This document shows, one piece after another, positions 34,303 through 43,643 of a stretch of DNA of 64,000 nucleotides. Position 1 is the stretch's first letter; each line of letters begins with the position of its first letter. Made by a program: the position numbers and the translations under genes. Under the pieces are notes generated by a model that saw only the letters and a program-made list of their open reading frames with translations, searched no databases and was not told the origin of the DNA. Origin of the DNA: Marispirochaeta aestuarii (GTDB taxonomy: Bacteria; Spirochaetota; Spirochaetia; JC444; Marispirochaetaceae); contig NZ_MWQY01000013.1 in the NCBI RefSeq assembly GCF_002087085.1, positions 62,001 through 126,000 of the forward strand, read 5' to 3'.

Positions 34303-37300
34303 TGAAGCGGGAAACTCCTCTGCCATCACTCCATTGCCGTTCCCATTACAGCCTGCTGGCGGGACCTCTGTCGCCGGAGGATATCTGCCGCAGGGCCGCG
34401 GAGGAGGGTGCGGAGAGCGTCGGCATGGTGGACAGGGCAAACCTGTACGGGCTTCCCGCCTTGTATCGGGCCGCCGGGCGCTACAATCTCAAGGCTGTGG
34501 CGGGGGTGGAATTCGCCTCTCCCGGTTCATCCCGGGACTCTCTCCCTCTCTTTACCTTTTATCCCCTGAACCGGGAAGGTTTTGCCCGCCTCAACCGCCT
34601 GATAAGCCGGTTTGCCGACTCTTCTTCAGACCCCGTGGAGCTCCTTTTGAAGGAGGGCTGGGAGGGAGGCAGGGTGGCGGTATTCCGGCCGGAACTTTTT
34701 CCACGGCTGCTGGAAAGGAGCCGTCGCGGTCTTGTCGCTGCCCTGGTCTGGGGCCTGCCCTTCCGCGCGATGCTGACAGAGGCCCGGAGACTGCGTATTC
34801 CTCCCCTGGCGCTGAACGCGGCGCTCTACGCAACGGAGGAAGAACGGCGGCTCTACCGTATTCTTCGGGCCATCGACGAGAACCGCAGCATTCAGAGAAA
34901 CCGGGGAGCAGAACAGGAGGGGCTTCCCCCCGCATGGCGCCGGCGCTGTTCCCCCGCACAGATGGCGGCCTTTTTTTCCTCCCTGCCGGATGCCCTGTAT
35001 CAGGCCCGTCTGCTGGCCGGGGACGCCGCATCGTCCCTCTTTCCGGACAGCTACGTCTTTCCCTCCTTTCAGGGCATGCGGCCCGAGGAGGAGTATCAGC
35101 GCCTCCGGGGCCTGTGCATGCGGGGTGTCCGCCGACGCTACGGATCTCTGACCCCTGCCGTCCGCCGACGCCTGGACTACGAACTGGATATCATCAGGCG
35201 CAAGGGCTTTGCCGGATACTTCCTGGTGGTGCAGGACATCGTCGCCCGTTGTCCCCGGACCTGCGGACGGGGAAGTTCCGCCGCCAGCATTGTTTCGTAC
35301 CTTCTTGAGATAACCCATGTTGACCCTCTGGCCTGTGACCTCTTTTTCGAACGCTTTCTGAATATGGGACGCATGGATCCTCCGGACATAGATGTGGATT
35401 TTCCCTGGGACGAAAGGGAAAAGACCCTGGACTACGTCTTCGCTGCGTATGCCGGGCAGGCGGGAATGGTGGCGGACCATGTTACCTTCGGGTCCCGGTC
35501 GGCGCTGCGGGAGTCCGCCAGGGCCTTCGGATTGCCTGAACCGGATATAGGGCCCCTCGCCGAAGCTTTCCGCATGGGGGAATCCGGACTGCCTCCCTAC
35601 CTCGAGGCGACCGCCAAAGGGCTTCTCGGTATCCCCCGGCATCTTGGAACCCACCCCGGGGGGGTGGTAATCAGTCCCGGACCCATAACCGATTATACCC
35701 ATGTCGGGACTTCTCCCCTGGGCCGGCCGTTGATCGCCTGGGAAAAGGAGGGAACCGAGGATGCGGGGCTGGTCAAGATCGATCTTTTGGGAAACAGGTC
35801 CCTGGGGGTGCTCCGGGATGTACTGACCCTGACCGCTCCCCTGCGGGCCGGGGCCGGGGAGCCTCCCCTGGAGTGGAGCAGCTTCAATCCTCTGGAGGAT
35901 ACCCGTACCAGGGAGATGATCGAAGCGGGGGATACCCTGGGGGTCTTCTACGTGGAGTCCCCAGCCACGCGGCAGCTTCTGAAAAAGATGCGGTGCGGCG
36001 ATTATCCCCATCTCGTTATCGCCAGTTCCATTATCCGCCCCGCCGCCAACCGCTACATCAATGCTTTTCTCCGGCGACTGCGGGGAGCGGTTCATGATTC
36101 CCTGCATCCGGCGGTGGATGAGGTTCTGGCGGAGACCCGGGGCATCATGGTTTACCAGGAGGACGTTGCCCGGGTGGCCATTGCGGTCTGCGGTTACAGC
36201 CCTGCTGAGGCGGACAGCCTGCGCAAGGTACTGTCAAAGAAGGACCGCTCCCTTCGGCTGCCGGCCTTTCGCGAGGAGTTTATCCGCCGGGGCCGCAGCC
36301 GGGGGGTCGCCCCGAAGGTGCTGGAGGAACTCTGGGAAGGGATCCTCTCCTTCGAAGGATATTCCTTCTGCAAAGCCCACAGCGCTTCCTACGCCCTGGT
36401 CTCCTACCGCCTGGCCTGGCTCAAGGCGCGGTATCCCCTGGAGTTCTTCTGCGCCGTCATCAACAACGGCGGGGGGTTCTATTCCCGGCAGGTCTATCTC
36501 AACGCCCTCTCCAGGGCGGGTTTTCCCCTCCTTCCGCCGGATGTGAACCGGAGCGCAGGGCCCTATACGGTAGAGCGCCGGGAGTACCCGGGGGGTGCTC
36601 TGAGAACCGGACTTCTTCAGCTCAAGGGGGTGGAGGATTCCTTTATCAGGAAACTTCTGGATGAACGCCACCGCCGGGGACCCTTTGCCGATTTTCAGGA
36701 TTTTCTTATGCGCCTCAATCCTCCGCTGCCGGATATCCGCGGACTGATCCGTTCCGGTTCCCTGGACGGAATCGCTGCCGGAGTACACCGGCCGGGACTT
36801 TTCTGGTACTATTTTCACGTATCAAAGCATCCCGAGCTCTTTATTGCACCTGCAGCCCCGGCATCCCTGGGGGATTACCCCGGAGAGGTAAAACTGCAGG
36901 ATGAGCTGGAGACCCTGGGACTGCTGGTAAGCCGGCATCCGGCGGAACTTCTTCGGATTCCGGAGGGGATGTACGATTGTGATGTTATTCTGACGGGTTC
37001 GGGCAGCATTCCGGAGTTCCCGGGAAAACGGATCGCCATACCTTCGGTTCTCGTTACCGGCAAGGAGGTGCGGACCAGGACAAAAAAAGAGATGTGTTTC
37101 CTGAGTTTCGAGGACCTGGAGGGAATTTATGAGACCGTGCTTTTTCCCGAGGTCTACCGGCGTCTGTATCCCCGTATCTGCAGATTCTGCGCCTTTCTGG
37201 TTACCGGTACGGTGGAACAGGAGTTCGGGGTTTTTCAGCTCAGGGTGGAAGAGCTGGAGCCTCTGGACGCTGCTCCCCTTGATTCACCGAAACAGGTGTG

Positions 37301-37403
37301 TCAATATTGGCCCAGGAGCAGCCTGGAACATGAAAGTTGGAATAATCTGCGTAGCCTCGACGGAAACGGAGGGAGCGACTTTTCTGGAGCTCTTGTCCGA
37401 TAA
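34302..37403 (+). CDS. dnaE2: DnaE2/ImuC-type DNA polymerase III alpha subunit
   Basis: The protein has 1033 residues. It opens with a PHP domain (SLHCRSHYSLLAGPLSPEDICRRAAEEGAESVGMVDRANLYGL) and continues with the C-family polymerase palm. CGRGSSAAS and PDIDVDF (about residues 361-367) carry the catalytic aspartates. HLGTHPGGVVIS fits the DnaE2 signature HLGQHSGGFVI. Length is close to DnaE2/ImuC (about 1030-1080) and shorter than replicative DnaE (about 1160). DnaE2 enzymes make error-prone repair synthesis, usually with ImuA and ImuB, which are not nearby. It could instead be a second DnaE1-like enzyme. There is no good ribosome site, because a palindrome touches the start codon. The last 74 bases overlap the ankyrin gene. 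Confidence 0.82.
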   Translation: MKRETPLPSLHCRSHYSLLAGPLSPEDICRRAAEEGAESVGMVDRANLYGLPALYRAAGRYNLKAVAGVEFASPGSSRDSLPLFTFYPLNREGFARLNRLISRFADSSSDPVELLLKEGWEGGRVAVFRPELFPRLLERSRRGLVAALVWGLPFRAMLTEARRLRIPPLALNAALYATEEERRLYRILRAIDENRSIQRNRGAEQEGLPPAWRRRCSPAQMAAFFSSLPDALYQARLLAGDAASSLFPDSYVFPSFQGMRPEEEYQRLRGLCMRGVRRRYGSLTPAVRRRLDYELDIIRRKGFAGYFLVVQDIVARCPRTCGRGSSAASIVSYLLEITHVDPLACDLFFERFLNMGRMDPPDIDVDFPWDEREKTLDYVFAAYAGQAGMVADHVTFGSRSALRESARAFGLPEPDIGPLAEAFRMGESGLPPYLEATAKGLLGIPRHLGTHPGGVVISPGPITDYTHVGTSPLGRPLIAWEKEGTEDAGLVKIDLLGNRSLGVLRDVLTLTAPLRAGAGEPPLEWSSFNPLEDTRTREMIEAGDTLGVFYVESPATRQLLKKMRCGDYPHLVIASSIIRPAANRYINAFLRRLRGAVHDSLHPAVDEVLAETRGIMVYQEDVARVAIAVCGYSPAEADSLRKVLSKKDRSLRLPAFREEFIRRGRSRGVAPKVLEELWEGILSFEGYSFCKAHSASYALVSYRLAWLKARYPLEFFCAVINNGGGFYSRQVYLNALSRAGFPLLPPDVNRSAGPYTVERREYPGGALRTGLLQLKGVEDSFIRKLLDERHRRGPFADFQDFLMRLNPPLPDIRGLIRSGSLDGIAAGVHRPGLFWYYFHVSKHPELFIAPAAPASLGDYPGEVKLQDELETLGLLVSRHPAELLRIPEGMYDCDVILTGSGSIPEFPGKRIAIPSVLVTGKEVRTRTKKEMCFLSFEDLEGIYETVLFPEVYRRLYPRICRFCAFLVTGTVEQEFGVFQLRVEELEPLDAAPLDSPKQVCQYWPRSSLEHESWNNLRSLDGNGGSDFSGALVR

Positions 37404-38229
37404 GGGAGTCTCTGCGGAACTGCTGCATGTTTACAGCGGCTGGGAAAAGCGGGTCGGCATCTGGATCGATTCCTGCACCCACTTCATGGTCCTGCCGGAG
37501 AACCCCGATTTCTCCGCACCCTGGTTCAACTATCTGGCAGGATTCTGCAGCGGCTCCAGCCGCGGTCTGCTGATATTCAGTATGGCCGGTCTTCCTCCCC
37601 ATTTTTCCGACTTCCCTGCGGTCTCCGATGCCGAGGCCATGATACGTCACTGGTTGCAGGAAAAGCAGTCCTGGGAGAAGTCTGAGGATATCCGCATGGC
37701 AAAGGAGGCCCTGGCAGCGGCGGGTCTTTTTTATCATCCCGAAGATCTCGCCCGGATGGCGGCTGCGGGCGAACAGGAGACTGTGGAACTCTTTATGCGC
37801 TCCGGAATGTCCGCGGATACCCGAAACCGCCGGGGGGTACCCCTGCTTTCCCTCGCAGTCCGGGGGGGACACCGGCATCTTGTGGAATACCTGCTGTCCC
37901 GGGGCTGCGATATAGATGCCGAAAGCGGAGACCGGGGCAATACAGCTTTAATGGATGCCGCTGCTGAGGGAGAACTGGAAATCGCCGAGATCCTGATTCG
38001 TACCGGCGCCGGTCTGGATGTTACGAGCCGTAACGGGCAGACAGCCTTGATTCTTGCCGTGGGGCAGGGGAATCTGAAAATCGCCGCGCTGTTGATAAAG
38101 GCAGGTTCCGCCCTTGATATCCGTGATTCCCTTGGTATGTCGGCCTACGATTATGCGAAGCTCTTCCGGCACGGGGAACTCCTCAGCCTGATGGATTCCC
38201 GCAGCACCCGGGAATCAACGGAACACTGA
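37330..38229 (+). CDS. ankyrin-repeat protein with TIR-like N-terminal domain
   Basis: The protein has 299 residues from the ATG at 37330. It overlaps the end of dnaE2 in another frame; AGGAG lies eleven bases before. Residues 1-95 (MKVGIICVASTETEGATFLELLSDKG ... DSCTHFMVLPENPDFSAPWFNYLAGFCSGSSRGLLIF) follow the TIR-like pattern of a small alpha/beta sensor with an S-x-W-E-like centre. From residue 150 there are about four ankyrin repeats (GVPLLSLAVRGGHRHLVEYLLSRG, NTALMDAAAEGELEIAEILIRTG, QTALILAVGQGNLKIAALLIKAG). TIR domains bind or cleave NAD+; whether this one can is not visible. The TIR call is inferred, the ankyrin call is firm. Confidence 0.72.
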   Translation: MKVGIICVASTETEGATFLELLSDKGVSAELLHVYSGWEKRVGIWIDSCTHFMVLPENPDFSAPWFNYLAGFCSGSSRGLLIFSMAGLPPHFSDFPAVSDAEAMIRHWLQEKQSWEKSEDIRMAKEALAAAGLFYHPEDLARMAAAGEQETVELFMRSGMSADTRNRRGVPLLSLAVRGGHRHLVEYLLSRGCDIDAESGDRGNTALMDAAAEGELEIAEILIRTGAGLDVTSRNGQTALILAVGQGNLKIAALLIKAGSALDIRDSLGMSAYDYAKLFRHGELLSLMDSRSTRESTEH

Positions 38230-38261
38230 CATGACGAAGGTCCGGGACACGACTGTGAATC

Positions 38262-38290
38262 TTGACAAGCGGCTGTGCCGGAAGTAACTT
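38262..38290 (+). promoter_or_regulatory. candidate promoter just upstream of the membrane protein at 38299
   Basis: TTGACA (38262-38267) and TAACTT (38285-38290) are 17 bases apart. The expected transcription start lies within a few bases of the ATG at 38299. Confidence 0.45.
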
Positions 38291-38298
38291 GAAGACGT

Positions 38299-39084
38299 AT
38301 GGAGAAGCAGAGGCGGGCCTATCTGTTCCATTTTTCACGAAAGGACGGCAGGTCCTTCTTTCTGGATCCTTTTCAGGACCCCAACGAGGTTATGCCTGTT
38401 CTTGAAAGCTGCGAGCTTATCGGTCTGTATGGTAACGAACCGAAGGTCGAAGCTGTTACCTGGTTTCGCAACGAGCTCTATCGCAAGGTGGAGTCTGCCG
38501 TTAAGGTATGGGTGGCCGAACGGCGTTTTATTCCCCGTTTTCTGGTCAGTTCCGCCCTTTTCCTTCTGGTATACCTGTTCCTGAGTCTTGTTATCCGTGA
38601 TCCCCTGCCGATGGTGGATGAGCTCCTGGTAGCCCTGGGAGTATCCGCTGCACTCTATGTATTTCTTTCCCGCCGTGATTTGAGCTCCGCCTGGTCGTCA
38701 AAAAAGCGGGCGGAACTCCGGGGCAAGGTGGATTCCATCTATTTTGAGGAAGACCAGTTTGTCAGGGAAGTCGAAAAAAACCTCCATCGCCTCGAAACGG
38801 GGAGCCCGCAGCAGGTTCTGGAATCAATAATCCTATCCACCGACAGCTTCTATGCCCATCTGAATGCAGAAGCAGCTTCGCAGCTCGCCCGCTATATTGA
38901 ACAGAAGCTGGGGAGCAGGGAGCTTAAGCGGCAGGAGAAGAAGATCCGCGCCCTCCTCAGGGCCAAACGGGGCAACGATAAGCGGGAGATAGAATCGTTG
39001 AGCAGACAGTTTTCTGCAAAGAAGATCGATCTGTCCCTCTTTGCCGTGTATCACGGGATTAAAAGTTCCTCGAACAAAGGCTGA
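38299..39084 (+). CDS. hypothetical membrane protein
   Basis: The protein has 261 residues and begins with a cytoplasmic domain (residues 1-75). Two membrane helices follow (about 76-96, RFLVSSALFLLVYLFLSLV, and 104-123, LLVALGVSAALYVFL). A long charged helical tail has many Lys, Arg and Glu residues. No family is recognised. A close promoter suggests it is transcribed separately from the ankyrin gene. It ends one base before the convergent UPF0164-like gene. Confidence 0.65.
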   Translation: MEKQRRAYLFHFSRKDGRSFFLDPFQDPNEVMPVLESCELIGLYGNEPKVEAVTWFRNELYRKVESAVKVWVAERRFIPRFLVSSALFLLVYLFLSLVIRDPLPMVDELLVALGVSAALYVFLSRRDLSSAWSSKKRAELRGKVDSIYFEEDQFVREVEKNLHRLETGSPQQVLESIILSTDSFYAHLNAEAASQLARYIEQKLGSRELKRQEKKIRALLRAKRGNDKREIESLSRQFSAKKIDLSLFAVYHGIKSSSNKG

Positions 39085-40335
39085 TCAGCTGTTCTCGTCG
39101 TCCAGCAGGGTATTGATACCCGTGAGTTCTTCCTGGAGTCGAAGGCTGGTAAGGACGGTATCAAGGTTCTCCGACGCCGGGGTAAAATCCGGATCAAGTT
39201 CCAGAACAGCCTGCCAGTGGCGGACCGCAAGCCGAAGGTCGCCCCGGGCATAGGCTTCAAGCCCGGCTATGTACTGCTCTTCCACCATCTGCTGACGGGC
39301 ATACCGTCCCCGGTCGCCCAGATCCATGGACGCTACCACACTAATCCGGTCCAGGGGAGCGGACACCTGGGTATCGAGACCCAGGGTATAGTTGATATTG
39401 AAGGCCATATCGCTGGTCAGAAGTTCAGTTCCCAGGGAGAACCTCGGGTTGCCTCCGCGATAATGAAATCCGCTCTGCAGGGAGAAGAAATTGGTTACCG
39501 CCAGGTCCATGCCCGTGGCAATGTACCAGTTTTCCGCAGGAACATCAGGCTGCAGACTGAAGGGGTAATTGAAATCCGTCGTCAGAGTCAGGGGTCTGAA
39601 GGGTGAATAGGCTATACCCAGGGACGCTTCTGTGGGAAGCGCTTCTCCGTCCGTACTGATTCCCAGATTACGTGCCACAAGACCGACTGCAAAGTTACTC
39701 TCCCGGGCAACATAGGGTTTCATAAAATTAAAGCGGGTCAGAAGTCCGATATCGGCCAGTAATCCGAAGGCTGACTGGCCCGGTTCAATTACCTCAGGGA
39801 TATGACGATAGGCTGTTTTTAAATTTGCCCCCAGGGCGAGACCTTCATAATCGTAGCTGGAAAAGAAGTTATAGGAGATATTCGCCGTAGCCAGGGTCTC
39901 GGAGTAGTAGATGCTGGCCTGGGTGTCTCCCCAGTCATTGTATTCGGTAAAGGGTACGTACAGGAACTTTCCACCGAAACCGTAGCCCAGATTCTCGTTG
40001 CGCATGGTAAAGACGGCGCTGTCGATGGATGTATCGGCGATCCACGCATTATGGGCCAGGGCTATCTGGGTTCTGTCCAGCAGAGCACTGGCCGCCGGAT
40101 TGGCTTCGAGGTAGGAAAAATCATTTGCCAGTGCGGTAAAGGCAGTTCCCATGGCTTCGTAGCGTCCGCCTATGGGAATCTGGAGGATGGGAAAGACCGT
40201 CAGGCCGGTGTTGGGGTCTGCAAAGGATTCGGAAAAGTCAAAATAACTGTCGAAAAAACCTTCTCCCGAAGCGGAAAAAGGTACAGTCAGAAGGAGGAGA
40301 AATATTGTAGCCCTCAGCATGATTGTTCTCTGCAT
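39085..40335 (-). CDS. UPF0164/PorV-like outer-membrane protein with TPR-like tail
   Basis: The protein has 416 residues from the ATG at 40335, chosen because it begins at a signal peptide (MQRTIMLRATIFLLLLTVPFSASG) and AAAGG stands nine bases ahead. Residues 40-80 (TGLTVFPILQIPIGGRYEAMGTAFTALANDFSYLEANPAAS) match the N-terminal motif shared by UPF0164 proteins of Treponema and PorV of Bacteroidota. The chain continues as a FadL-like barrel. The last 60 residues are a helical repeat resembling a TPR (YIAGLEAYARGDLRLAVRHWQAVLELDP). It is probably an outer-membrane barrel with a periplasmic tail. PorV binds SprA in type IX secretion. Treponemal members have been proposed to import fatty acids. 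Confidence 0.78.
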   Translation of the reverse strand: MQRTIMLRATIFLLLLTVPFSASGEGFFDSYFDFSESFADPNTGLTVFPILQIPIGGRYEAMGTAFTALANDFSYLEANPAASALLDRTQIALAHNAWIADTSIDSAVFTMRNENLGYGFGGKFLYVPFTEYNDWGDTQASIYYSETLATANISYNFFSSYDYEGLALGANLKTAYRHIPEVIEPGQSAFGLLADIGLLTRFNFMKPYVARESNFAVGLVARNLGISTDGEALPTEASLGIAYSPFRPLTLTTDFNYPFSLQPDVPAENWYIATGMDLAVTNFFSLQSGFHYRGGNPRFSLGTELLTSDMAFNINYTLGLDTQVSAPLDRISVVASMDLGDRGRYARQQMVEEQYIAGLEAYARGDLRLAVRHWQAVLELDPDFTPASENLDTVLTSLRLQEELTGINTLLDDENS

Positions 40336-40511
40336 AGCAGCTGCCTTTTGCGAATATACCACCAATTCCGGGAGAATACTATATTTTCGGCACTTTGCAG
40401 TCCCGGGTCAAGTCAATCTCCCCTCAAGAACCCAATCGGCCTTCATATTGGGAATCTGGGTATACTGCCCCTCCAAATATGCCGATAATGTGGTACATTC
40501 AGTACGAAGAA

Positions 40512-43500
40512 ATGGTTATCGGATCGAGACTTAGACGCGGCCTACTGCATATTCTCCTCGTGGTACTTCTCCTAATGGGCGCGGGACCCCTCCATGCCGC
40601 CGGAAAACCGGAACAGGATCCTCTGCTGGAGGCACGGGAAGCCTACGAGGCCCGGGATTACAACCGTGCAATTCTGCTTACTGCAGAGGTAATGAAGGAG
40701 TATCCTGACTATTTTGATGAGGCTCAGTCCCTGATCCGGGCCATTCGCGGTGCCAAGATCAGGTACAACAATACCTTTGCCGACCTCATTGATCTGTATC
40801 AGGATGCCCTCCGGAACAGGGACGACGCCGGGCTTTCCGAGTCCTATACCATAATCAAGGATCTTGAAGAACTCGATCCCTATCCCAACGAGGAGACTGC
40901 GGAGGGACTGGTCCGGGCCCGGGAGGCCACCGGAAACGTGTACAACAGAATCCGGTATACGAACATAATGGATCAGGCTCTGGAACAGATCAGGAGCGGA
41001 GAATTCTTTCAGGCCGTTACAACCTATATGGGGGGCTTCAATCTGGCCCTGGACATCTTCCGGGACAAGAACTACGGCGAAGAGCCTGAAGCCGAAGCTG
41101 ACCGTTTAAGAACCCAGGCTGCTGTTCTTGGAGAAGAGTTCACAACGTATCAGGACGCCCTGGCCGCCGCCGGCAGTTTTATCGACCAGCTGAGTCCGGA
41201 TAGTACTCTTGATCAGCTTCGGGTCTGGGCGGAGGATTTTTCAGCCGAGTATGAGAACCTTTCTGACCTTCGCTGGCGTATTCAGGGAGTTATGCGGGGT
41301 CTTGAAGTTCTCAGGCTCCTTATCCTGAACGAATACGCAGAGGACACCGAAGACGAGATTTACCACCTTGCCTATCTTATCCTTCTGCACCGTGGAAGAA
41401 GCGCCGTTGAGGAGGAACTGGGAGTAAACGAAGGTATCCTCGGCGCCGTGGATGGCCGCTGGGACAAGGGCCTTGAGTCTGCATCGGCGGCCTTCCGTGA
41501 GATACTGTCTCTCCTCAACGAACAGGCCCATACTTTGTATACACAGCAGCGCTTCAGCGAATCCCTCGGGGTTTTTCAGCGCCTGGCCTCCGTGGCAGGG
41601 ATTGTAGAAGAGCTTGCACAGCTGTGGCGGGCTCAGATTGCCCCTGCTCCGGAACCGGGAACTCCGGAACCCGATTACCGGCGGCTCCTGGAATCCGGTG
41701 AGGCCCCGGACTATTTAAAATACTATTACGATCTGGAAACCTATGCCCGTATTCTCGGGGAGAACGCCGTCGATTCCGTGGAGCTCGCCGGCCTTGGAGC
41801 CGTGTTCCGGGAGCAGGCGGAGATCCTGAGTGGAACCGCAGATGTCGATCTGGATACCGTCGCCGAATCCCGGGATTTCTTTGACCAGCGCGCCGGTATC
41901 CTTGGCCCCCTGGCTGTGTCGCTGCAGGAGAGAAAGAGCATTCCCCTTCTGGAAGATGAATACCGGGAATTAAACGTGCGGCGGCTCGGGGAACATGAAG
42001 AGCGTATAGCGATGTTGGATACTCTTTACCGGAACAGCAGCGAAGAGTTCATGCTGATCTATACCGAGAGGCGGGAAAGGGAGCTGGAAGCACGACTCGC
42101 GTCTCTGCGGGAACTCGAAACCGCCGGGGACAGTTCCCTTGCGGGGGAAGAGATTCTCTTCCAGGGAGATTCCTTCCTTGCCCGTTACCCGGACCGGGCC
42201 CTGGAGAACTACTCGCTCCTGAATGAAGGGGCGGAAAATCTGCTGGAGGATAATCAGGGTTTTCTGGCTGAGCTGAGGGAGCTTCCCCAGTGGCTTCAGA
42301 ACCGGGAGAGCATCGCCGCGAGTATTGCCGGTGTCTCGGATCGCGAGGAGACTGTCTCCGGGCTCCTTCTCCGGTCGGAACAAAAATCGGAAGAGGCGGT
42401 GGAGCTGATTCGGATTGCCCGGCAGAGCCGCCTGGATGGTGAACGGCGCTATGCCGAAGCCCAGGCCAGGGTCCGCAGCCGTCAGTTCAACGTCAACAAT
42501 CCCAATGCTGTCGAAAACGCCATCAGTGATTCCCGGGACTTTTTTCTTGCATCCCTGCAGCAGCAGTACGATCAGCTTCTTGATCACCGTACCGATGCGA
42601 TTCCCGGGAACAGTGATAATTATGATATTCAGAGTCTCCTTTCCGAACTGGCCCAGGCCAAGCGGGATTACTTTTTACCCCAGCGGGATGCGGCCCTTGC
42701 GGAAGCACGACAGCTTATCCGGCAGCAGGATTTCGAACAGGCGAGCATCGTGCTGAACCGGGCGGAAGACTACCATCGCCAGCTCGATTCCGAGGATTAT
42801 CCGGAAATTGTCCGTCTGCAGGAGTTTGTTGACCGGGCCATCAATACCTCCAGTGCCTGGTACATCAGCAAGACCGATCCTCTCTATGCCGAGATGAGCC
42901 AGCTGCTGAACCTGGCCCGCCGGGATTATCTGACCGCCCTGGAGCGGGTACGAGGGGGGCAGCGTTCCGGCGTCGAGACGCTCCTTGCGAGTGCGGAGGA
43001 AAAGCTCGCGGCGGTGCAGAATACCTTCCCGCAGAATCTGGAGGTCGGTATTCTGCAGCTGCAGATTCAGCTTCTCCGCAGCGGGGACCCGGCGGAACAG
43101 AACAGGATCATAGCAGAAAAGTTTGACCAGGCCCGTTCCGCCTTCAATGCCGGGGATTACCAGAGATCCCTGGCCCTGGCCAAGGCTCTTCAGGCCATCC
43201 GTCCCGGGTATCCCGGACTGGAATCCCTGATCGTGGAGGGGGAGATCGCCACGGGACAGAGGGTACGGGAGCCCGATCCGGCGGATGTCCGGGCCGCCGA
43301 AGCTCTTTACACGGAAGCGAACAGCATCTGGCAGAATCGTATCCAGGACCAGTATCCCGCTGCTCTGGAATCGATACAGGAGGCCATCGCCCGCTATACC
43401 CCCTTCAATCCTCCGAACCGGTATCTCGATCTGAAACAGCAGCTTGAAATTCGGGTAGACACGAGTACTGCAGCCATCCTCTCAGCTGCGGACCAGCTCC

Positions 43501-43643
43501 AGTACCAGTCTGCTCTGAAGGCCTATCAGCAGGGCAATTTTGTCCAGGCGAAACTTATTGTTGACCAGCTTATCCAAAAAGGCCAGAATGCCCGTAATCC
43601 CAGGCTGCTGGATCTGAGGAGAAGGATTGAATCGCGCTTGTGA
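40512..43643 (+). CDS. large exported TPR/helical repeat protein
   Basis: The protein has about 1043 residues from the ATG at 40512 (GAAGAA just upstream). The signal peptide is LRRGLLHILLVVLLLMGAGPLHA. The mature part is almost wholly helical. It starts with TPR-like EAREAYEARDYNRAILLTAEVMKEYPDY, which returns near the C-terminus as ARSAFNAGDYQRSLALAKALQAIRPGYPGLESLI and QYQSALKAYQQGNFVQAKLIVDQLIQKG, with long coiled-coil-like stretches in between. It lies three bases ahead of the SpoIIE receptor, its stop overlapping that start (TGATGA). I infer a periplasmic scaffold or sensor partner of the receptor. Confidence 0.72.
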   Translation: MVIGSRLRRGLLHILLVVLLLMGAGPLHAAGKPEQDPLLEAREAYEARDYNRAILLTAEVMKEYPDYFDEAQSLIRAIRGAKIRYNNTFADLIDLYQDALRNRDDAGLSESYTIIKDLEELDPYPNEETAEGLVRAREATGNVYNRIRYTNIMDQALEQIRSGEFFQAVTTYMGGFNLALDIFRDKNYGEEPEAEADRLRTQAAVLGEEFTTYQDALAAAGSFIDQLSPDSTLDQLRVWAEDFSAEYENLSDLRWRIQGVMRGLEVLRLLILNEYAEDTEDEIYHLAYLILLHRGRSAVEEELGVNEGILGAVDGRWDKGLESASAAFREILSLLNEQAHTLYTQQRFSESLGVFQRLASVAGIVEELAQLWRAQIAPAPEPGTPEPDYRRLLESGEAPDYLKYYYDLETYARILGENAVDSVELAGLGAVFREQAEILSGTADVDLDTVAESRDFFDQRAGILGPLAVSLQERKSIPLLEDEYRELNVRRLGEHEERIAMLDTLYRNSSEEFMLIYTERRERELEARLASLRELETAGDSSLAGEEILFQGDSFLARYPDRALENYSLLNEGAENLLEDNQGFLAELRELPQWLQNRESIAASIAGVSDREETVSGLLLRSEQKSEEAVELIRIARQSRLDGERRYAEAQARVRSRQFNVNNPNAVENAISDSRDFFLASLQQQYDQLLDHRTDAIPGNSDNYDIQSLLSELAQAKRDYFLPQRDAALAEARQLIRQQDFEQASIVLNRAEDYHRQLDSEDYPEIVRLQEFVDRAINTSSAWYISKTDPLYAEMSQLLNLARRDYLTALERVRGGQRSGVETLLASAEEKLAAVQNTFPQNLEVGILQLQIQLLRSGDPAEQNRIIAEKFDQARSAFNAGDYQRSLALAKALQAIRPGYPGLESLIVEGEIATGQRVREPDPADVRAAEALYTEANSIWQNRIQDQYPAALESIQEAIARYTPFNPPNRYLDLKQQLEIRVDTSTAAILSAADQLQYQSALKAYQQGNFVQAKLIVDQLIQKGQNARNPRLLDLRRRIESRL

